Shown here: positions 26,521-36,257 of the stretch, piece after piece
Layout of the letters: the number at the start of each line of letters is the position of its first letter
Position numbering within the stretch: the stretch's first letter is position 1
From: Paenibacillus sp. FSL K6-1330
GTDB lineage: Bacteria > Bacillota > Bacilli > Paenibacillales > Paenibacillaceae
Direction: 5' to 3'
Assembly: GCF_037976825.1 (NCBI RefSeq)
Contig: NZ_CP150269.1
Coordinates: 15,001 to 79,000 of the forward strand
DNA length: 64,000 nucleotides
The notes under the pieces: generated by a model
What the model saw: only the letters and a program-made list of their open reading frames with translations
Database searches by the model: none
Told to the model about the DNA's origin: nothing
Position numbers and translations under genes: made by a program

Positions 26521-29500
26521 TTGTTACAAGCACTTATTGATGTATTTTCGAAGGATTCGGACTTCAAATCCATAACCGCTGGCGTCCAAGCCGGCATGAG
26601 GGAGCAATTGATCTCCGGTCTTTCTGGGTCGTCCAGGCAGATCTTAATGGCCGCATTGCACCAGGACCAGGAGCGACCGCTGCTCGTTGTCACTCATAAT
26701 ATGTTTTCAGCCCAGAAAATTGCGGATGATTTACAGGAAGCGCTCTCACCGGACCAAGTATTGTTATACCCGGCGAATGAACTGGTAGCGGCCGAATCGG
26801 CCGTTTCAAGCCCCGAGACTCTGGCGCAGCGGATTGATGTACTCGTCCGTTGTGCCAGAGGCTTCCGGGGTATTGTCGTTGCGCCATTTTCCGGCGTGCG
26901 TCGTCTGCTTCCAGCTCCTGAAGTGATGTCTGATGCACGAATTGTACTTCATGACGGCGGGACACTCGTGCTGGATTCCTTCCTGAACCAGATGATCGAG
27001 ATGGGATATGAACGGGTGGAGCGCGTCGAGAGCCGCGGCGAGATGAGTGTCCGCGGCGGTATCATCGATTTTTATCCGATGACAACGACCATGGCGTACC
27101 GCGTCGAACTGTTTGATGAAGATATCGACTCCATTCGTACCTTCGACCCGGCAGATCAGCGCTCGATTGACAAGGTCCGGGAAGTCACCATTACACCATG
27201 CAAGGAAATTATTGCAGATTCAGAGCGGCTAAGCCGTACAGCGGATACGGTGGTCCGTCTGCTGGAGACGCAGCTCGAGCGCATGAGTGATCGTCAGGCC
27301 AAGCTCCGTCTGCGGGATGAAATACACCGGGAAGTTGAGATGCTGCGCGAGCGGATATATTTCCCTGAAATCTATAAATATATCTCCCTGTTGTATCCGG
27401 AGAAGACCAATCTATATGATTACTTGCCGAAGGATACGATTCTGATTATGGATGAGCCTGCTCGTCTGTTAGAAACAGCCAAGCAGCTGGAGCGGGATGA
27501 AGCGGAATGGAATTTGCATCTGATGCAGAATGGCAAATCGCTGCCGGATCTGCCGCTTTCACTGGATACGGAAGAACTGATCTATCAGCATCCCTATCAA
27601 AGTCTACTGATCTCGATCTTCCTGCGACAGGTGCCAAGAATGCAGCCGCAGAATATCGTCAATGTGATTACGCGCGGCATGCAGGATTTCCATGGCCAGA
27701 TGAACGTGCTCAAGGCTGAGATGGAGCGCTGGAAGAAGTCGGGTGTTCAGGTCATGATGCTGGCAGGCGATGCGGAGCGGATGGACCGCATGCGGCGGGT
27801 ACTGCTGGACTATGGCATCGAAGAACCGATTATGTTTGAGGGGCATCTGCAGAATGGCTTCGAGATGCCTTCGGTTCATGCTGCCATTATTACAGAGAGC
27901 GAAATGTTCTCCTCGAAGCAGCGCAAAACACGCAAAACCACAAAGAATATGGACAACGCCGAGCGCATCAAGAGCTATACGGAGCTCAAAGTCGGCGATT
28001 ATGTGGTGCATCAAAACCACGGTATCGGGAAATATATGGGGATCGGGACGCTCGAAATCAACGGAATCCATAAGGACTACATGCATATTCTGTATGCCGG
28101 GGGCGATAAGCTGTCCGTTCCGATTGAGCAGATCGATCTCATCCAGAAATATGTCGGTTCGGAAGACAAGGAGCCGAAGGTTTACAAGCTGGGCGGAAAT
28201 GAATGGACGCGGGTTAAGAACAAGGTTCGCTCTTCCGTTCAGGATATCGCCGACGATCTGATCAAGCTGTATGCCGAGCGTCAGACTGCGCCTGGGTACG
28301 GATTTGAGAAAGATACGTCGGAGCAGCAGGAATTCGAGGACATGTTCCCATATGATGAAACACCTGATCAGCTTCGAGCGATTACCGAAATCAAAAAAGA
28401 CATGGAGCAGAACCGGCCTATGGATCGGCTGCTGTGCGGTGATGTCGGTTACGGGAAAACGGAAGTGGCCGTTCGCGCTGCGTTTAAAGCAGCGATCGAA
28501 GGGAAGCAGGTTGCGGTACTAGTACCGACGACGATTTTGGCCCAACAGCATTACGAGACGTTTCGGGAGCGTTTTGCCAATTATCCGATCAACATTCAGG
28601 TGCTGAGCCGTTTCCGGAGCCGTAAGGAGCAGAATGAGACGATCAAGAAAGTAAAGCAGGGCTCTGTCGATATTTTGATTGGGACGCACCGATTGCTGTC
28701 GCAGGATATTGTGTTCAAGGATCTGGGACTGCTGATTGTGGATGAAGAGCAGCGGTTTGGCGTTACGCATAAGGAGAAATTGAAGAAGCTGAAGACCAAT
28801 GTCGACGTACTGACGCTGACGGCAACGCCGATTCCGCGTACGCTGCATATGTCGATGCTCGGCGTTCGGGATTTGTCCGTGATCGAGACACCGCCGGAGA
28901 ACCGTTTTCCAGTGCAGACTTATGTCGTAGAGCATAGCCAGACCCTGGTGCGGGAAGCCATCGAGCGAGAGCTGGCCCGGGGCGGTCAAGTTTACTATCT
29001 CTACAATCGGGTTCAGGGCATTCAGGAGATGGCAGCCCAGATATCCATGCTGGTACCGGAGGCCCGAGTGGGTGTGGGACACGGGCAAATGTCGGAAACG
29101 GAACTGGAAAAGACCATTCTCGACTTCCTGGACGGCGAACACGACGTATTGGTTAGTACGAGCATTATTGAGACGGGTGTGGATATCCCGAATGTAAATA
29201 CGCTTATCGTGCATGATGCGGACAAAATGGGCCTCTCCCAGCTGTATCAGCTGCGCGGACGCGTCGGACGTTCCAACCGGATCGCTTATGCTTATTTCAC
29301 GTACCAGCGGGATAAGGTGCTGACCGAAGTGGCCGAGAAGCGGCTGCAGTCCATTAAAGAATTTACGGAGCTTGGCTCCGGATTCAAGATTGCGATGCGG
29401 GACCTGTCGATTCGCGGCGCGGGCAATCTGCTCGGAGCGGAGCAGCATGGCTTTATTGCTTCCGTCGGGTTCGACCTGTATTCACAGATGCTGGCGGAGG

Positions 29501-30048
29501 AGATACAAAAACGCAAAGTCAGCATGCTGGGCGAGCCGCCATTGCCATCGAAGGACTGGAACACTTCCATCGATCTTGGGATTGATGCTTATTTGCCGTC
29601 AGATTACATTTATGACAGCATCCAGAAGATCGAAATTTATAAAAAAGTGGCTGTCGTTTCGTCTATCGACGAATCGGCGGAGCTTGAGGATGAACTGCTT
29701 GACCGCTTTGGCGAGCTGCCGCTTGCGGTAAGTAACCTGCTTGCTGTATCCCGCTTGAAGGTATATGGTCGTACGTACGGGATCGACTCCATTATCCAGC
29801 GCGGCGACGATGTGCTGCTGCAGTTTTATGAAGGGCAGGATAAGACGGTTGATACAGCAGGACTTGCGCAAATTGGAAATATGTTCGAAAGACGTGTACA
29901 ATTTGAACAAGGGCCGACGATGGCCATTCGAATCAAAGGCAAGGGACTTTCCGATCAACAACTGTTAGAATTGCTGGAGCAATTCCTGGAGGCCGCAAAA
30001 GGGCCATTCAACCTGAAGGGAGAACTACAAAATGCCGTCAAGAAATAA
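26521..30048 (+). CDS. mfd: Transcription-repair coupling factor Mfd
   Basis: Mfd removes RNA polymerase stalled at DNA lesions and recruits UvrA. The 1175-residue product has the UvrB-like N-terminal region, the RNA-polymerase-interacting domain (GDYVVHQNHGIGKYMGI ... KDYMHILYAGGDKLSVP) around 485-560 and a RecG-like translocase with Walker A GDVGYGKTE (640-648) and DEEQ at 741-744, then the C-terminal TRCF domain. GTG 26512 is in frame, but TTG 26521 lies 7 nt after AGAGGTG and fits the family. The end overlaps the next gene by 17 bases. Confidence 0.97.
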   Translation: MLQALIDVFSKDSDFKSITAGVQAGMREQLISGLSGSSRQILMAALHQDQERPLLVVTHNMFSAQKIADDLQEALSPDQVLLYPANELVAAESAVSSPETLAQRIDVLVRCARGFRGIVVAPFSGVRRLLPAPEVMSDARIVLHDGGTLVLDSFLNQMIEMGYERVERVESRGEMSVRGGIIDFYPMTTTMAYRVELFDEDIDSIRTFDPADQRSIDKVREVTITPCKEIIADSERLSRTADTVVRLLETQLERMSDRQAKLRLRDEIHREVEMLRERIYFPEIYKYISLLYPEKTNLYDYLPKDTILIMDEPARLLETAKQLERDEAEWNLHLMQNGKSLPDLPLSLDTEELIYQHPYQSLLISIFLRQVPRMQPQNIVNVITRGMQDFHGQMNVLKAEMERWKKSGVQVMMLAGDAERMDRMRRVLLDYGIEEPIMFEGHLQNGFEMPSVHAAIITESEMFSSKQRKTRKTTKNMDNAERIKSYTELKVGDYVVHQNHGIGKYMGIGTLEINGIHKDYMHILYAGGDKLSVPIEQIDLIQKYVGSEDKEPKVYKLGGNEWTRVKNKVRSSVQDIADDLIKLYAERQTAPGYGFEKDTSEQQEFEDMFPYDETPDQLRAITEIKKDMEQNRPMDRLLCGDVGYGKTEVAVRAAFKAAIEGKQVAVLVPTTILAQQHYETFRERFANYPINIQVLSRFRSRKEQNETIKKVKQGSVDILIGTHRLLSQDIVFKDLGLLIVDEEQRFGVTHKEKLKKLKTNVDVLTLTATPIPRTLHMSMLGVRDLSVIETPPENRFPVQTYVVEHSQTLVREAIERELARGGQVYYLYNRVQGIQEMAAQISMLVPEARVGVGHGQMSETELEKTILDFLDGEHDVLVSTSIIETGVDIPNVNTLIVHDADKMGLSQLYQLRGRVGRSNRIAYAYFTYQRDKVLTEVAEKRLQSIKEFTELGSGFKIAMRDLSIRGAGNLLGAEQHGFIASVGFDLYSQMLAEEIQKRKVSMLGEPPLPSKDWNTSIDLGIDAYLPSDYIYDSIQKIEIYKKVAVVSSIDESAELEDELLDRFGELPLAVSNLLAVSRLKVYGRTYGIDSIIQRGDDVLLQFYEGQDKTVDTAGLAQIGNMFERRVQFEQGPTMAIRIKGKGLSDQQLLELLEQFLEAAKGPFNLKGELQNAVKK

Positions 30049-31117
30049 CAAGGCATGGAAGACGTTTATGGTATCCATCACAGCAGTGCTATCCATGTCG
30101 ATGATCGCTGCGTGCGGAAACGACAAGACTAAGGGAACCGAAAATGATAATAGCAAAGTTATTGTCAAATATAAGGGTGGAGAGATTACCGAGAAGGAAT
30201 TTGATCTGGAACAGCGCATGATTCAGTTCATGTCCCCGGAATACGCCCAATTTTTACAAATGGATGAATTTAAAGAGTATTTGGCGAAACAGGGGGTAGC
30301 CTATGAATACCTGTACGCCAAAGCTGACGATAAAGCGAAGGAAGCTGCCGGGAAGCAAGCGGACGATTTGTTAAAGCAGCAGAAGAGCGGAATGGGCGAG
30401 GAGCAGTTTAAAGCTGCTCTAGAATCGCAGAAATTGACGGAAGACGATCTCAAAAATTATATGCTTCGCGTCATGACCGTTATGGAATATGAGAAGAGTC
30501 AGGTAACCGAAGAGAATATCAAGAAGGAATTCGAGGCGAACAAGAAGGATTACACCAACATTAGCGTTCGTCATGTCCTGATTGGTTTTAAGGATGCGGA
30601 AGGCAAGGAAAGAGCGGAAGGCGAGGCGCTCAAAATTGCCAAGGAAGTACAGTCCAAGCTGAATAAAGGCGAGGACTTTGCTGCGGTCGCTAAGAAATAC
30701 TCCGAGGATCCGGGCTCCAAGAACAGCGGAGGCCTGTATGAGAACAAACCGGCAGGCACTTGGGTACCGCAGTTCAAGGAAAAGGCGCTGACGCTTGAGC
30801 TTAATAAGATCAGCGATCCGGTAGAAACTGACTACGGTTACCATGTCATGAAAGTAGAGAAGCGCGAGGAAGTGTCTTACGACAAGCTGCCTGCCGATCA
30901 GAAGGAAGGCATTCGTAATGAACTTGCCTCGGCGAAGATCGACAACTTTATGCAGAATGAGCTCAACGACCTGATTGAGAGCATGAATCTTCCGAAGAGT
31001 GAGAACGCGGACAAGCCTGCCGAAGGCACAGGAGACCAGAAGAAAGACGGTACCACTGACAAACCTGCCGAAGGTGATCAAACACCGGATGCAGGCAAGG
31101 AAGACACGGGTAAATAA
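30032..31117 (+). CDS. PpiC-type peptidyl-prolyl isomerase lipoprotein (PrsA/SurA-like)
   Basis: This is a secreted foldase expected to help exported proteins fold on the outer face of the membrane. A signal peptide ends in the lipobox SMIAAC with the acylated Cys at 28. A SurA-like N-terminal helical part is followed by a parvulin rotamase domain (about residues 170-270: SVRHVLIGFKD ... KKYSEDPGSKNSGGLY ... GYHVMKVEKREE). The last 35 residues are a low-complexity Lys/Asp/Glu/Pro tail. ATG 30032 overlaps the end of mfd by 17 bases, with GGGAGAA about 7 nt upstream. B. subtilis has no such gene between mfd and spoVT. Confidence 0.9.
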   Translation: MPSRNNKAWKTFMVSITAVLSMSMIAACGNDKTKGTENDNSKVIVKYKGGEITEKEFDLEQRMIQFMSPEYAQFLQMDEFKEYLAKQGVAYEYLYAKADDKAKEAAGKQADDLLKQQKSGMGEEQFKAALESQKLTEDDLKNYMLRVMTVMEYEKSQVTEENIKKEFEANKKDYTNISVRHVLIGFKDAEGKERAEGEALKIAKEVQSKLNKGEDFAAVAKKYSEDPGSKNSGGLYENKPAGTWVPQFKEKALTLELNKISDPVETDYGYHVMKVEKREEVSYDKLPADQKEGIRNELASAKIDNFMQNELNDLIESMNLPKSENADKPAEGTGDQKKDGTTDKPAEGDQTPDAGKEDTGK

Positions 31118-31210
31118 GCCCGCAGACAAGGTCCGGCAATTGATATTGTAATGCGCTGCGGGTAATGCTGGATGTTACGGCTAGCGCATGATCAAATGGT
31201 GGGATCTTCG

Positions 31211-31249
31211 AATCCATAACGTGCGAAATCGCGCGTTATGGATTTTTTC
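31211..31249 (+). terminator. Terminator after the PpiC lipoprotein gene
   Basis: A 15-bp stem (31211-31225 with 31230-31244; core ATCCATAACG / CGTTATGGAT) with one G-U pair and a 4-nt loop is followed by TTTTC. Confidence 0.92.
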
Positions 31250-31339
31250 TCCCCTGACATCCGTCTCTTTCGAATGATATTTATTTTTGGATTTCGCAAC
31301 CAACAGAGGGTAGATGATGTATAAGGAATTGGGAATGGA

Positions 31340-31370
31340 TGAATACTATGGTCAGACATTAACTCTTATA
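31340..31370 (+). promoter_or_regulatory. Weak sigma-G promoter candidate for spoVT
   Basis: An exact TGAATA (31340-31345) is followed after 18 bp by CTTATAT (31364-31370), a poor fit to CATACTA. spoVT is sigma-G dependent in B. subtilis, which is the main reason for listing it. Confidence 0.25.
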
Positions 31371-31444
31371 TACCTGGGGACATCCTCTTCCCGAATGGAA
31401 CAGTAGTTGAAAAATCTTCTTATGAAAGTGGGGCAACAAGTGAC

Positions 31445-31987
31445 ATGAAAGCTACTGGTATCGTCCGCCGTATTGATGACCTCGGGCGCGTGGTCATTCC
31501 AAAAGAAATTAGACGCACACTGCGGATTCGCGAAGGTGACCCGCTGGAAATTTTCGTTGACCGGGATGGAGAAGTCATTCTGAAGAAATATTCACCGATC
31601 GGTGAATTGGGCGATTTTGCGAAGGAATACGCAGAGTCCCTTTATGAGAGCACAGGTCACATCACGATCATATCGGACCGTGATACATTTATCGCCGTAG
31701 CAGGCGGCTCCAAGAAGGAGTATTTGGACAAGCCGATTGGCAACCTTCTGGAAAACTGCATGGAAAATCGCAAGACGGTGCTGGAAAGCAACAGTGGTAC
31801 GTATGAGATCAGCAAAGACAATCCGGAAACTTTATCCGCTTTTGTCGCTGCACCTATCATTGCTGGAGGAGACCCGATTGGCAGTGTTGTGCTGCTGAAC
31901 AAGGACGAATCCGTGAACATGGGTGAGATGGAAGTGAAGATGTCTGAAACCGCCGCAGGCTTCCTCGGCAAGCAAATGGAACAATAA
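31445..31987 (+). CDS. spoVT: Stage V sporulation protein T
   Basis: SpoVT tunes sigma-G-dependent gene expression in the forespore. Residues 1-50 are an AbrB-type swapped-hairpin domain (MKATGIVRRIDDLGRVVIPK and RIREGDPLEIFVDRDGEVIL), nearly identical to B. subtilis, and residues 55-180 are a GAF domain ending AAGFLGKQMEQ. The length of 180 residues is normal. GTGGGG lies about 11 nt upstream of ATG. It is the second AbrB-fold protein in the window. Confidence 0.97.
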   Translation: MKATGIVRRIDDLGRVVIPKEIRRTLRIREGDPLEIFVDRDGEVILKKYSPIGELGDFAKEYAESLYESTGHITIISDRDTFIAVAGGSKKEYLDKPIGNLLENCMENRKTVLESNSGTYEISKDNPETLSAFVAAPIIAGGDPIGSVVLLNKDESVNMGEMEVKMSETAAGFLGKQMEQ

Positions 31988-32014
31988 GACAAGGACATGA
32001 ATCCTTGGATGGAG

Positions 32015-32064
32015 ACTCCCGCTGAACGTTGATCACAGGGTCAATCGGCAGCTGGGAGTTTTTG
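32015..32064 (+). terminator. Terminator after spoVT
   Basis: ACTCCC-GCTG (from 32015) pairs with CAGC-TGGGAGT (to 32059) around a long loop, followed by TTTTTG. Confidence 0.7.
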
Positions 32065-32191
32065 TTGTCCGGTTTCTCTTTTTTGTACCCCTCTCCCGCC
32101 CTTGGTTATAATGGAGGTACACATGGCAGCATCTGCGCAGATGTTTGTTCTGTGATACGAAAAAAAAGAAACTAGGGGATTGGAAGAGGAT

Positions 32192-33871
32192 ATGAAACCA
32201 GATCAAACAGGGGCAAGGCTTCTGCAGGGAGCGTTTATTCTCAGTGCGGCCGCGCTTCTGTCCAAGCTGATTGGCACACTGCAAAAAATACCGCTGCAAA
32301 ATATGGGTGGGGATGCCGTCTTTGGCATCTACAATACGGTTTATCCGTTCTATATGATGATCATTACGATAGCGGCGGTTGGCTTCCCCGCGGCGGTCTC
32401 CAAATATGTGGCAGAATATGAGGCCGAAGGGCGCACTGAGGACGGCCATCGCCTGCTGCGCCTGTCTTCCGTCTCGTTGGTGCTGTTCGGTCTATTTCTC
32501 GGCTTCCTGATGTATGTCTGTGCTCCGTGGATCGGGATGTGGATCGGAAGCAGTCAGGTTGTGCCCGCCCTCCGCGCAGGTGCGTTGGCGCTGGCATTCG
32601 TGCCTTGGATGTCGGTCCTGCGCGGTTATTTTCAAGGGCTGCACAATATGGTGCCAACGGCAATCTCCCAGATTACGGAGCAGGTTGTCCGTGTTGGGGT
32701 CATGATTGTGCTGCTGCTCTACATGATCCGTGCCGGTGCCGATCCCGACGTAATTGCCGCCGGAGCGCTGCTCGGATCTGCTGCCGGTGGCGCCGCCGGT
32801 CTATTGGTGATGGGAATATACTGGCGCAAGCATGTCCGGTCAACTCGGGGTGAAATACAAGGAGAAGTAAGTCAAGGATTCGGAGCGGCGGGTATGAACG
32901 AAACGGGGATGCGTGCCGATGTAACTAGAGAGGGAGCAGGTGTTCTACTTGGCCGCCTGCTTGCTTATGGAATCCCCGTCTGTCTTAGTCTGCTCGCTGT
33001 TCCACTGATTGGACTGGTGGATACCTTCACGGTGCCCCGGTTATTGACATCCGGTGGACTGGGCGAAGCAACGGCCATGGCGGAGTTTGGGGTCTATAAC
33101 CGCGGATTGCCGCTTGTCCAGTTGGTTACGATGCTGGCTGCTTCGTTGTCGGTTCTGTTTATCCCTGCGCTGGCGGAGGCCAAGTTCAAAGGAGAGTCCG
33201 CCCGGGTTGCAAGCCAAACCCGCATGGCCCTCCGTTGGTTTTGGCTGATTGGAATGACGGCCTCCGTAGGCCTGGCAGTGCTGGCTGAGCCGATTAACGT
33301 CATGCTGTACGAGGATGCTGCTGGGACGGTGACGATGCAGGTGATTGCCTTTACGGCTGCTGGGGGTACGCTAAGCACGATTACTGCTGCGCTGCTTCAA
33401 GGGATCGGTATGGTCAAAGCACCGGCGGTTCATCTGCTGGTTGCGGCTGGGCTCAAGCTGCTGCTCAACCTGATGTTGGTGCCGCAGTTCGGCATTACCG
33501 GCGCAGCCATCGCCGGCGTGGCTGCGCATCTGACCGCCGCCGTGCTCAACCTTGCGCTGCTCTCGCGAAGCGCCGGCACCCGCCTTGACGTCGGCGGCAT
33601 GTTCGCGAGGACGCTGCCGGTCCTAGCCGCGGTGGCACTGGCCGCCTGGGGCGCAGGTGAGGCAGCCGGCGGCATCCTGGCGGCTGCCGGCTTCGCCCCG
33701 GGCCGCCTCACCCACGCGGCTGCGAGCCTGAGCGGCGTCGCGGCTGGCTGCGGCGCCTTCCTTATCGGCGCCGCACTCACGAAGCTCCTCACCGAGGAGG
33801 AGCTTCGGATGCTGCCAAAGGTCGGAAGACCGCTGGCGGCCTTCTTGCGGGCCCTGCGCGTGCTGCGCTGA
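32192..33871 (+). CDS. spoVB: Polysaccharide transporter SpoVB (YabM), MOP flippase family
   Basis: SpoVB-type proteins of the MOP superfamily flip lipid-linked precursors and are needed for spore cortex synthesis; the B. subtilis gene at this place is yabM, and calling it spoVB is by family only. The 559-residue product has about 14 transmembrane helices, beginning GAFILSAAALLSKLIGTLQK and including the typical IYNTVYPFYMMIITIAAVG. TTG 32180 and ATG 32192 are both possible; the site GGAAGAGG lies close to the ATG, so the start is uncertain. The last 400 bases (about 33480-33870) are extremely GC-rich and encode Ala/Gly/Leu-rich helices. Confidence 0.88.
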   Translation: MKPDQTGARLLQGAFILSAAALLSKLIGTLQKIPLQNMGGDAVFGIYNTVYPFYMMIITIAAVGFPAAVSKYVAEYEAEGRTEDGHRLLRLSSVSLVLFGLFLGFLMYVCAPWIGMWIGSSQVVPALRAGALALAFVPWMSVLRGYFQGLHNMVPTAISQITEQVVRVGVMIVLLLYMIRAGADPDVIAAGALLGSAAGGAAGLLVMGIYWRKHVRSTRGEIQGEVSQGFGAAGMNETGMRADVTREGAGVLLGRLLAYGIPVCLSLLAVPLIGLVDTFTVPRLLTSGGLGEATAMAEFGVYNRGLPLVQLVTMLAASLSVLFIPALAEAKFKGESARVASQTRMALRWFWLIGMTASVGLAVLAEPINVMLYEDAAGTVTMQVIAFTAAGGTLSTITAALLQGIGMVKAPAVHLLVAAGLKLLLNLMLVPQFGITGAAIAGVAAHLTAAVLNLALLSRSAGTRLDVGGMFARTLPVLAAVALAAWGAGEAAGGILAAAGFAPGRLTHAAASLSGVAAGCGAFLIGAALTKLLTEEELRMLPKVGRPLAAFLRALRVLR

Positions 33872-33963
33872 CCCGGGCTGACGTGAGATGTTTGATCTTC
33901 TGTGATATAGTAGTGTACGATAATGACGTCGACAAGGCGGACGAAGACGAAAGGAAGTAGCGT

Positions 33964-35478
33964 ATGAGTGCATCCATTACGGTGGTCGGCTTGGGTTCTG
34001 GCAACCCAGATCGATTGACGATAGGTATCATAAAAACCATGCAGCGGGCATCGAAGGTGTATGTGCGTACATTATCTCATCCCGTCATCGCTGCGTTGAA
34101 TGAGTTCCAGATTCACCCGGAATCGTTTGACCATGTGTATGAAGCGCATGACACCTTTCCCGAGGTGTACGAATCCATTGCATCCGCGCTAATCAACTTG
34201 GCTAAGGCTGCTGAGGATGATCGTGAGCTTGTCTACGCGGTGCCCGGGCATCCGATGGTAGCGGAGGCAACGGTTCGGTTATTACGGGAGCGCTGCCCGG
34301 GAGAGCATGTGACGCTTACGGTGCTCGGCGGTGAGAGCTTTCTGGACGAGGCCTTCGTTCGCCTTGGTTTCGATCCCATTGAGGGCTTCCAGCTTCTCGA
34401 TGCGGCTGAGCTACGTGCAAGTGTCATCCAGCCGCAGCTCCATACCCTGATCGGCCAGGTGTATGATATGTTTACCGCTTCGGAAGTTAAACTGGCGCTG
34501 ATGGAACTGTATCCGGACGAATATCCGGTCATTGTCGGCCATGCGCTGGGCGTTGAGGGCGAGGAAGTGATCCAGCGCGTGCCGCTCTACGAGCTTGATC
34601 GCATCGACGGGTATGGAAATCTTTCGCTGGTCTACGTACCCCGAAGCGATGACAGCCTGCTTCGACAGCGAACGTTTGCCAGACTCCATGAGATCGTTGG
34701 CATTCTGCGCAGTCCTGAGGGCTGTCCATGGGACCGTGAGCAGACCCATGAATCCATCCGCAAAAATCTGATCGAAGAAACCTATGAGGTATTAGAGACG
34801 ATTGATGAGGATGATCCTGAGCATATGCAGGAAGAACTCGGGGATCTGCTGCTGCAGATTATGCTGCATTCTCAGATGGAAGAGGAGCTCGGTACCTTTA
34901 CGGTGTATGATGTCATTCAAGCGTTGAATGACAAGTTGATCTTCCGTCACCCGCATGTCTTTGGCGAGAGCAGCGCCAAAGATGCGGAATCTGCCCTGCA
35001 GAACTGGGAGCAGATGAAAGCGGAAGAGAAGCGCCGCAAAGGGCTCTCCCCAGAGAAAGCTTCGGCACTGGATGGCATTCCGCGGGATCTTCCCGCCTTG
35101 ATGAAGGCGTACAAGCTCCAGAAGAAGGCATCCAAGGTTGGTTTCGATTGGGATAATATCGAGGGCGTGTTCCAGAAGATTGAAGAGGAACTCGGTGAAC
35201 TGAGGCAGGCGGTGACCGAGGGCCAGTCTGATGAGGATACGGCGCTTGAGCTCGGCGATCTGCTGTTCGCGGTCTCCAATGCGGCAAGATTTATTGGGGC
35301 GGACCCGGAAGAAGCGCTTTCGAGAACGAACCGGAAGTTTGTCAGTCGCTTCAGCTACATAGAGGAGCAGCTTACCGCCCAGGGGAAAACCTTGCAGGAA
35401 AGTACCCTGGACGAGATGGAAGCCCTATGGCAGGCAGCTAAATCGGGATCGACACAAAGCGGCGGTATCGATGTGTGA
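33964..35478 (+). CDS. mazG: MazG family protein with N-terminal tetrapyrrole methylase domain (YabN)
   Basis: This fusion has a SAM-dependent tetrapyrrole-methylase-like domain (about residues 1-225; ITVVGLGSGNPDRLTIG, AVPGHPMVAEATV) and a C-terminal MazG nucleoside triphosphate pyrophosphohydrolase domain (about 240-490) with the metal motif EETYEVLETIDEDD followed by EELGDLLLQIMLH, and a second EELGELRQAVTEG...ELGDLLFAVSN. It is expected to hydrolyse aberrant dNTPs; the methylase role is unknown. It has 504 residues. Position after spoVB matches yabM-yabN in B. subtilis. Confidence 0.94.
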   Translation: MSASITVVGLGSGNPDRLTIGIIKTMQRASKVYVRTLSHPVIAALNEFQIHPESFDHVYEAHDTFPEVYESIASALINLAKAAEDDRELVYAVPGHPMVAEATVRLLRERCPGEHVTLTVLGGESFLDEAFVRLGFDPIEGFQLLDAAELRASVIQPQLHTLIGQVYDMFTASEVKLALMELYPDEYPVIVGHALGVEGEEVIQRVPLYELDRIDGYGNLSLVYVPRSDDSLLRQRTFARLHEIVGILRSPEGCPWDREQTHESIRKNLIEETYEVLETIDEDDPEHMQEELGDLLLQIMLHSQMEEELGTFTVYDVIQALNDKLIFRHPHVFGESSAKDAESALQNWEQMKAEEKRRKGLSPEKASALDGIPRDLPALMKAYKLQKKASKVGFDWDNIEGVFQKIEEELGELRQAVTEGQSDEDTALELGDLLFAVSNAARFIGADPEEALSRTNRKFVSRFSYIEEQLTAQGKTLQESTLDEMEALWQAAKSGSTQSGGIDV

Positions 35479-35644
35479 AAAAGGCAACTTTTCACGTAAA
35501 AAATAAAAAAATAGGGATTTGCGGCAGGAATTCCGCAAGGCATCCAGAATAATCATTAATGGTGAAATCTTGCAGATTGCAAGGCGGTTTAACCGAATAA
35601 CCGTAAAATCTTATATTTTTCTGATAATTGGGAGGATTTAATTC

Positions 35645-35917
35645 ATGAACAAAACAGATCTGATCAACAACATTTCCGGTAAAAGTGGATTGACAAAAAA
35701 AGACGTAGAGAACGTCTTGAACGGCTTCCTTGGTGAAATTACTGAAGCTTTGGCTAATGGCGATAAAGTTCAATTGATCGGCTTTGGTACATTCGAGACT
35801 CGCAAGCGCGCTGGACGTACAGGCCGCAACCCGCAAACAGGTAACACAATCGAAATTCCAGAATCCAACGTTCCTGCGTTCAAGGCAGGCAACAAGCTTA
35901 AAGAAGCCGTAAAATAA
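35645..35917 (+). CDS. hup: DNA-binding protein HU
   Basis: HU is a histone-like protein that bends DNA non-specifically. The 90-residue product MNKTDLINNISGKSGLTKKD ... with GFGTFETRKRAGRTGRNPQTG (beta-arm) matches the family throughout. GGGAGGA lies about 8 nt before ATG. The stop overlaps the rqcP start by one base (TAATG). In B. subtilis hbs is elsewhere, so HU is an insertion between mazG and yabO here. The upstream spacer has two small inverted repeats (CTTGCA/TGCAAG at 35569-35583 and CGGTTTAACCG at 35585-35595). Confidence 0.97.
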   Translation: MNKTDLINNISGKSGLTKKDVENVLNGFLGEITEALANGDKVQLIGFGTFETRKRAGRTGRNPQTGNTIEIPESNVPAFKAGNKLKEAVK

Positions 35918-36195
35918 TGCGTGTCGATAAATTCCTGAAAGTATCGAGGTTAATCAAGCGGCGTACCGTAGCGAAAGATGTATCGGATCAAGGTCGGGTG
36001 CTGATCAATGGCCGTGAGGCCAAGCCGAGCAGCAAGGTTAAATTGGGCGACGAGATCACCGTCCAATTTGGTCAGAAGCTGGTGACCGTCCGGGTCGAGC
36101 GTCTTACCGAGACAACCCGTAAAGATGAGGCGACCAGCCTCTATACCTTGGTCAAGGAAGAACCGATCGTTAAAGATCGCGGATTGGACTGGTAA
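35917..36195 (+). CDS. rqcP: RqcP (YabO), S4-domain ribosome quality control factor
   Basis: RqcP is an Hsp15-like S4 RNA-binding protein that works with RqcH on obstructed 50S subunits to add alanine tails. The S4 fold is seen in MRVDKFLKVSRLIKRRTVAK and RVLINGREAKPSSKVKLGDEI. It has 92 residues. The start overlaps the hup stop by one base, so translation is probably coupled. A strong terminator follows, separating it from the yabP-yabQ pair. Confidence 0.95.
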   Translation: MRVDKFLKVSRLIKRRTVAKDVSDQGRVLINGREAKPSSKVKLGDEITVQFGQKLVTVRVERLTETTRKDEATSLYTLVKEEPIVKDRGLDW

Positions 36196-36218
36196 TCAGC
36201 CCGAGCCGTTCCATCAAA

Positions 36219-36257
36219 CGTCCCTCTCACCATATGGTGTGGGGGACGTTTTTTATG
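36219..36257 (+). terminator. Terminator after rqcP
   Basis: A 17-bp stem with two imperfect pairs (outer arms AACGTCCC / GGGGACGTT, centre ACCATATGGT) is followed by TTTTTTA. Confidence 0.88.

Larger units (their letters stand above)
31118..31444. other. 327-nt spacer between the foldase gene and spoVT
   Basis: It holds a strong terminator (31211-31249) and the promoter region of spoVT. TGAATA at 31340-31345 is an exact sigma-G -35, but the -10 candidate 18 bp later (CTTATAT, 31364-31370) is poor. No gene was seen. Confidence 0.5.

Noticed and set aside
28519..29448. Minus-strand frame of 309 codons
   Set aside because: Antisense shadow of the mfd helicase core.
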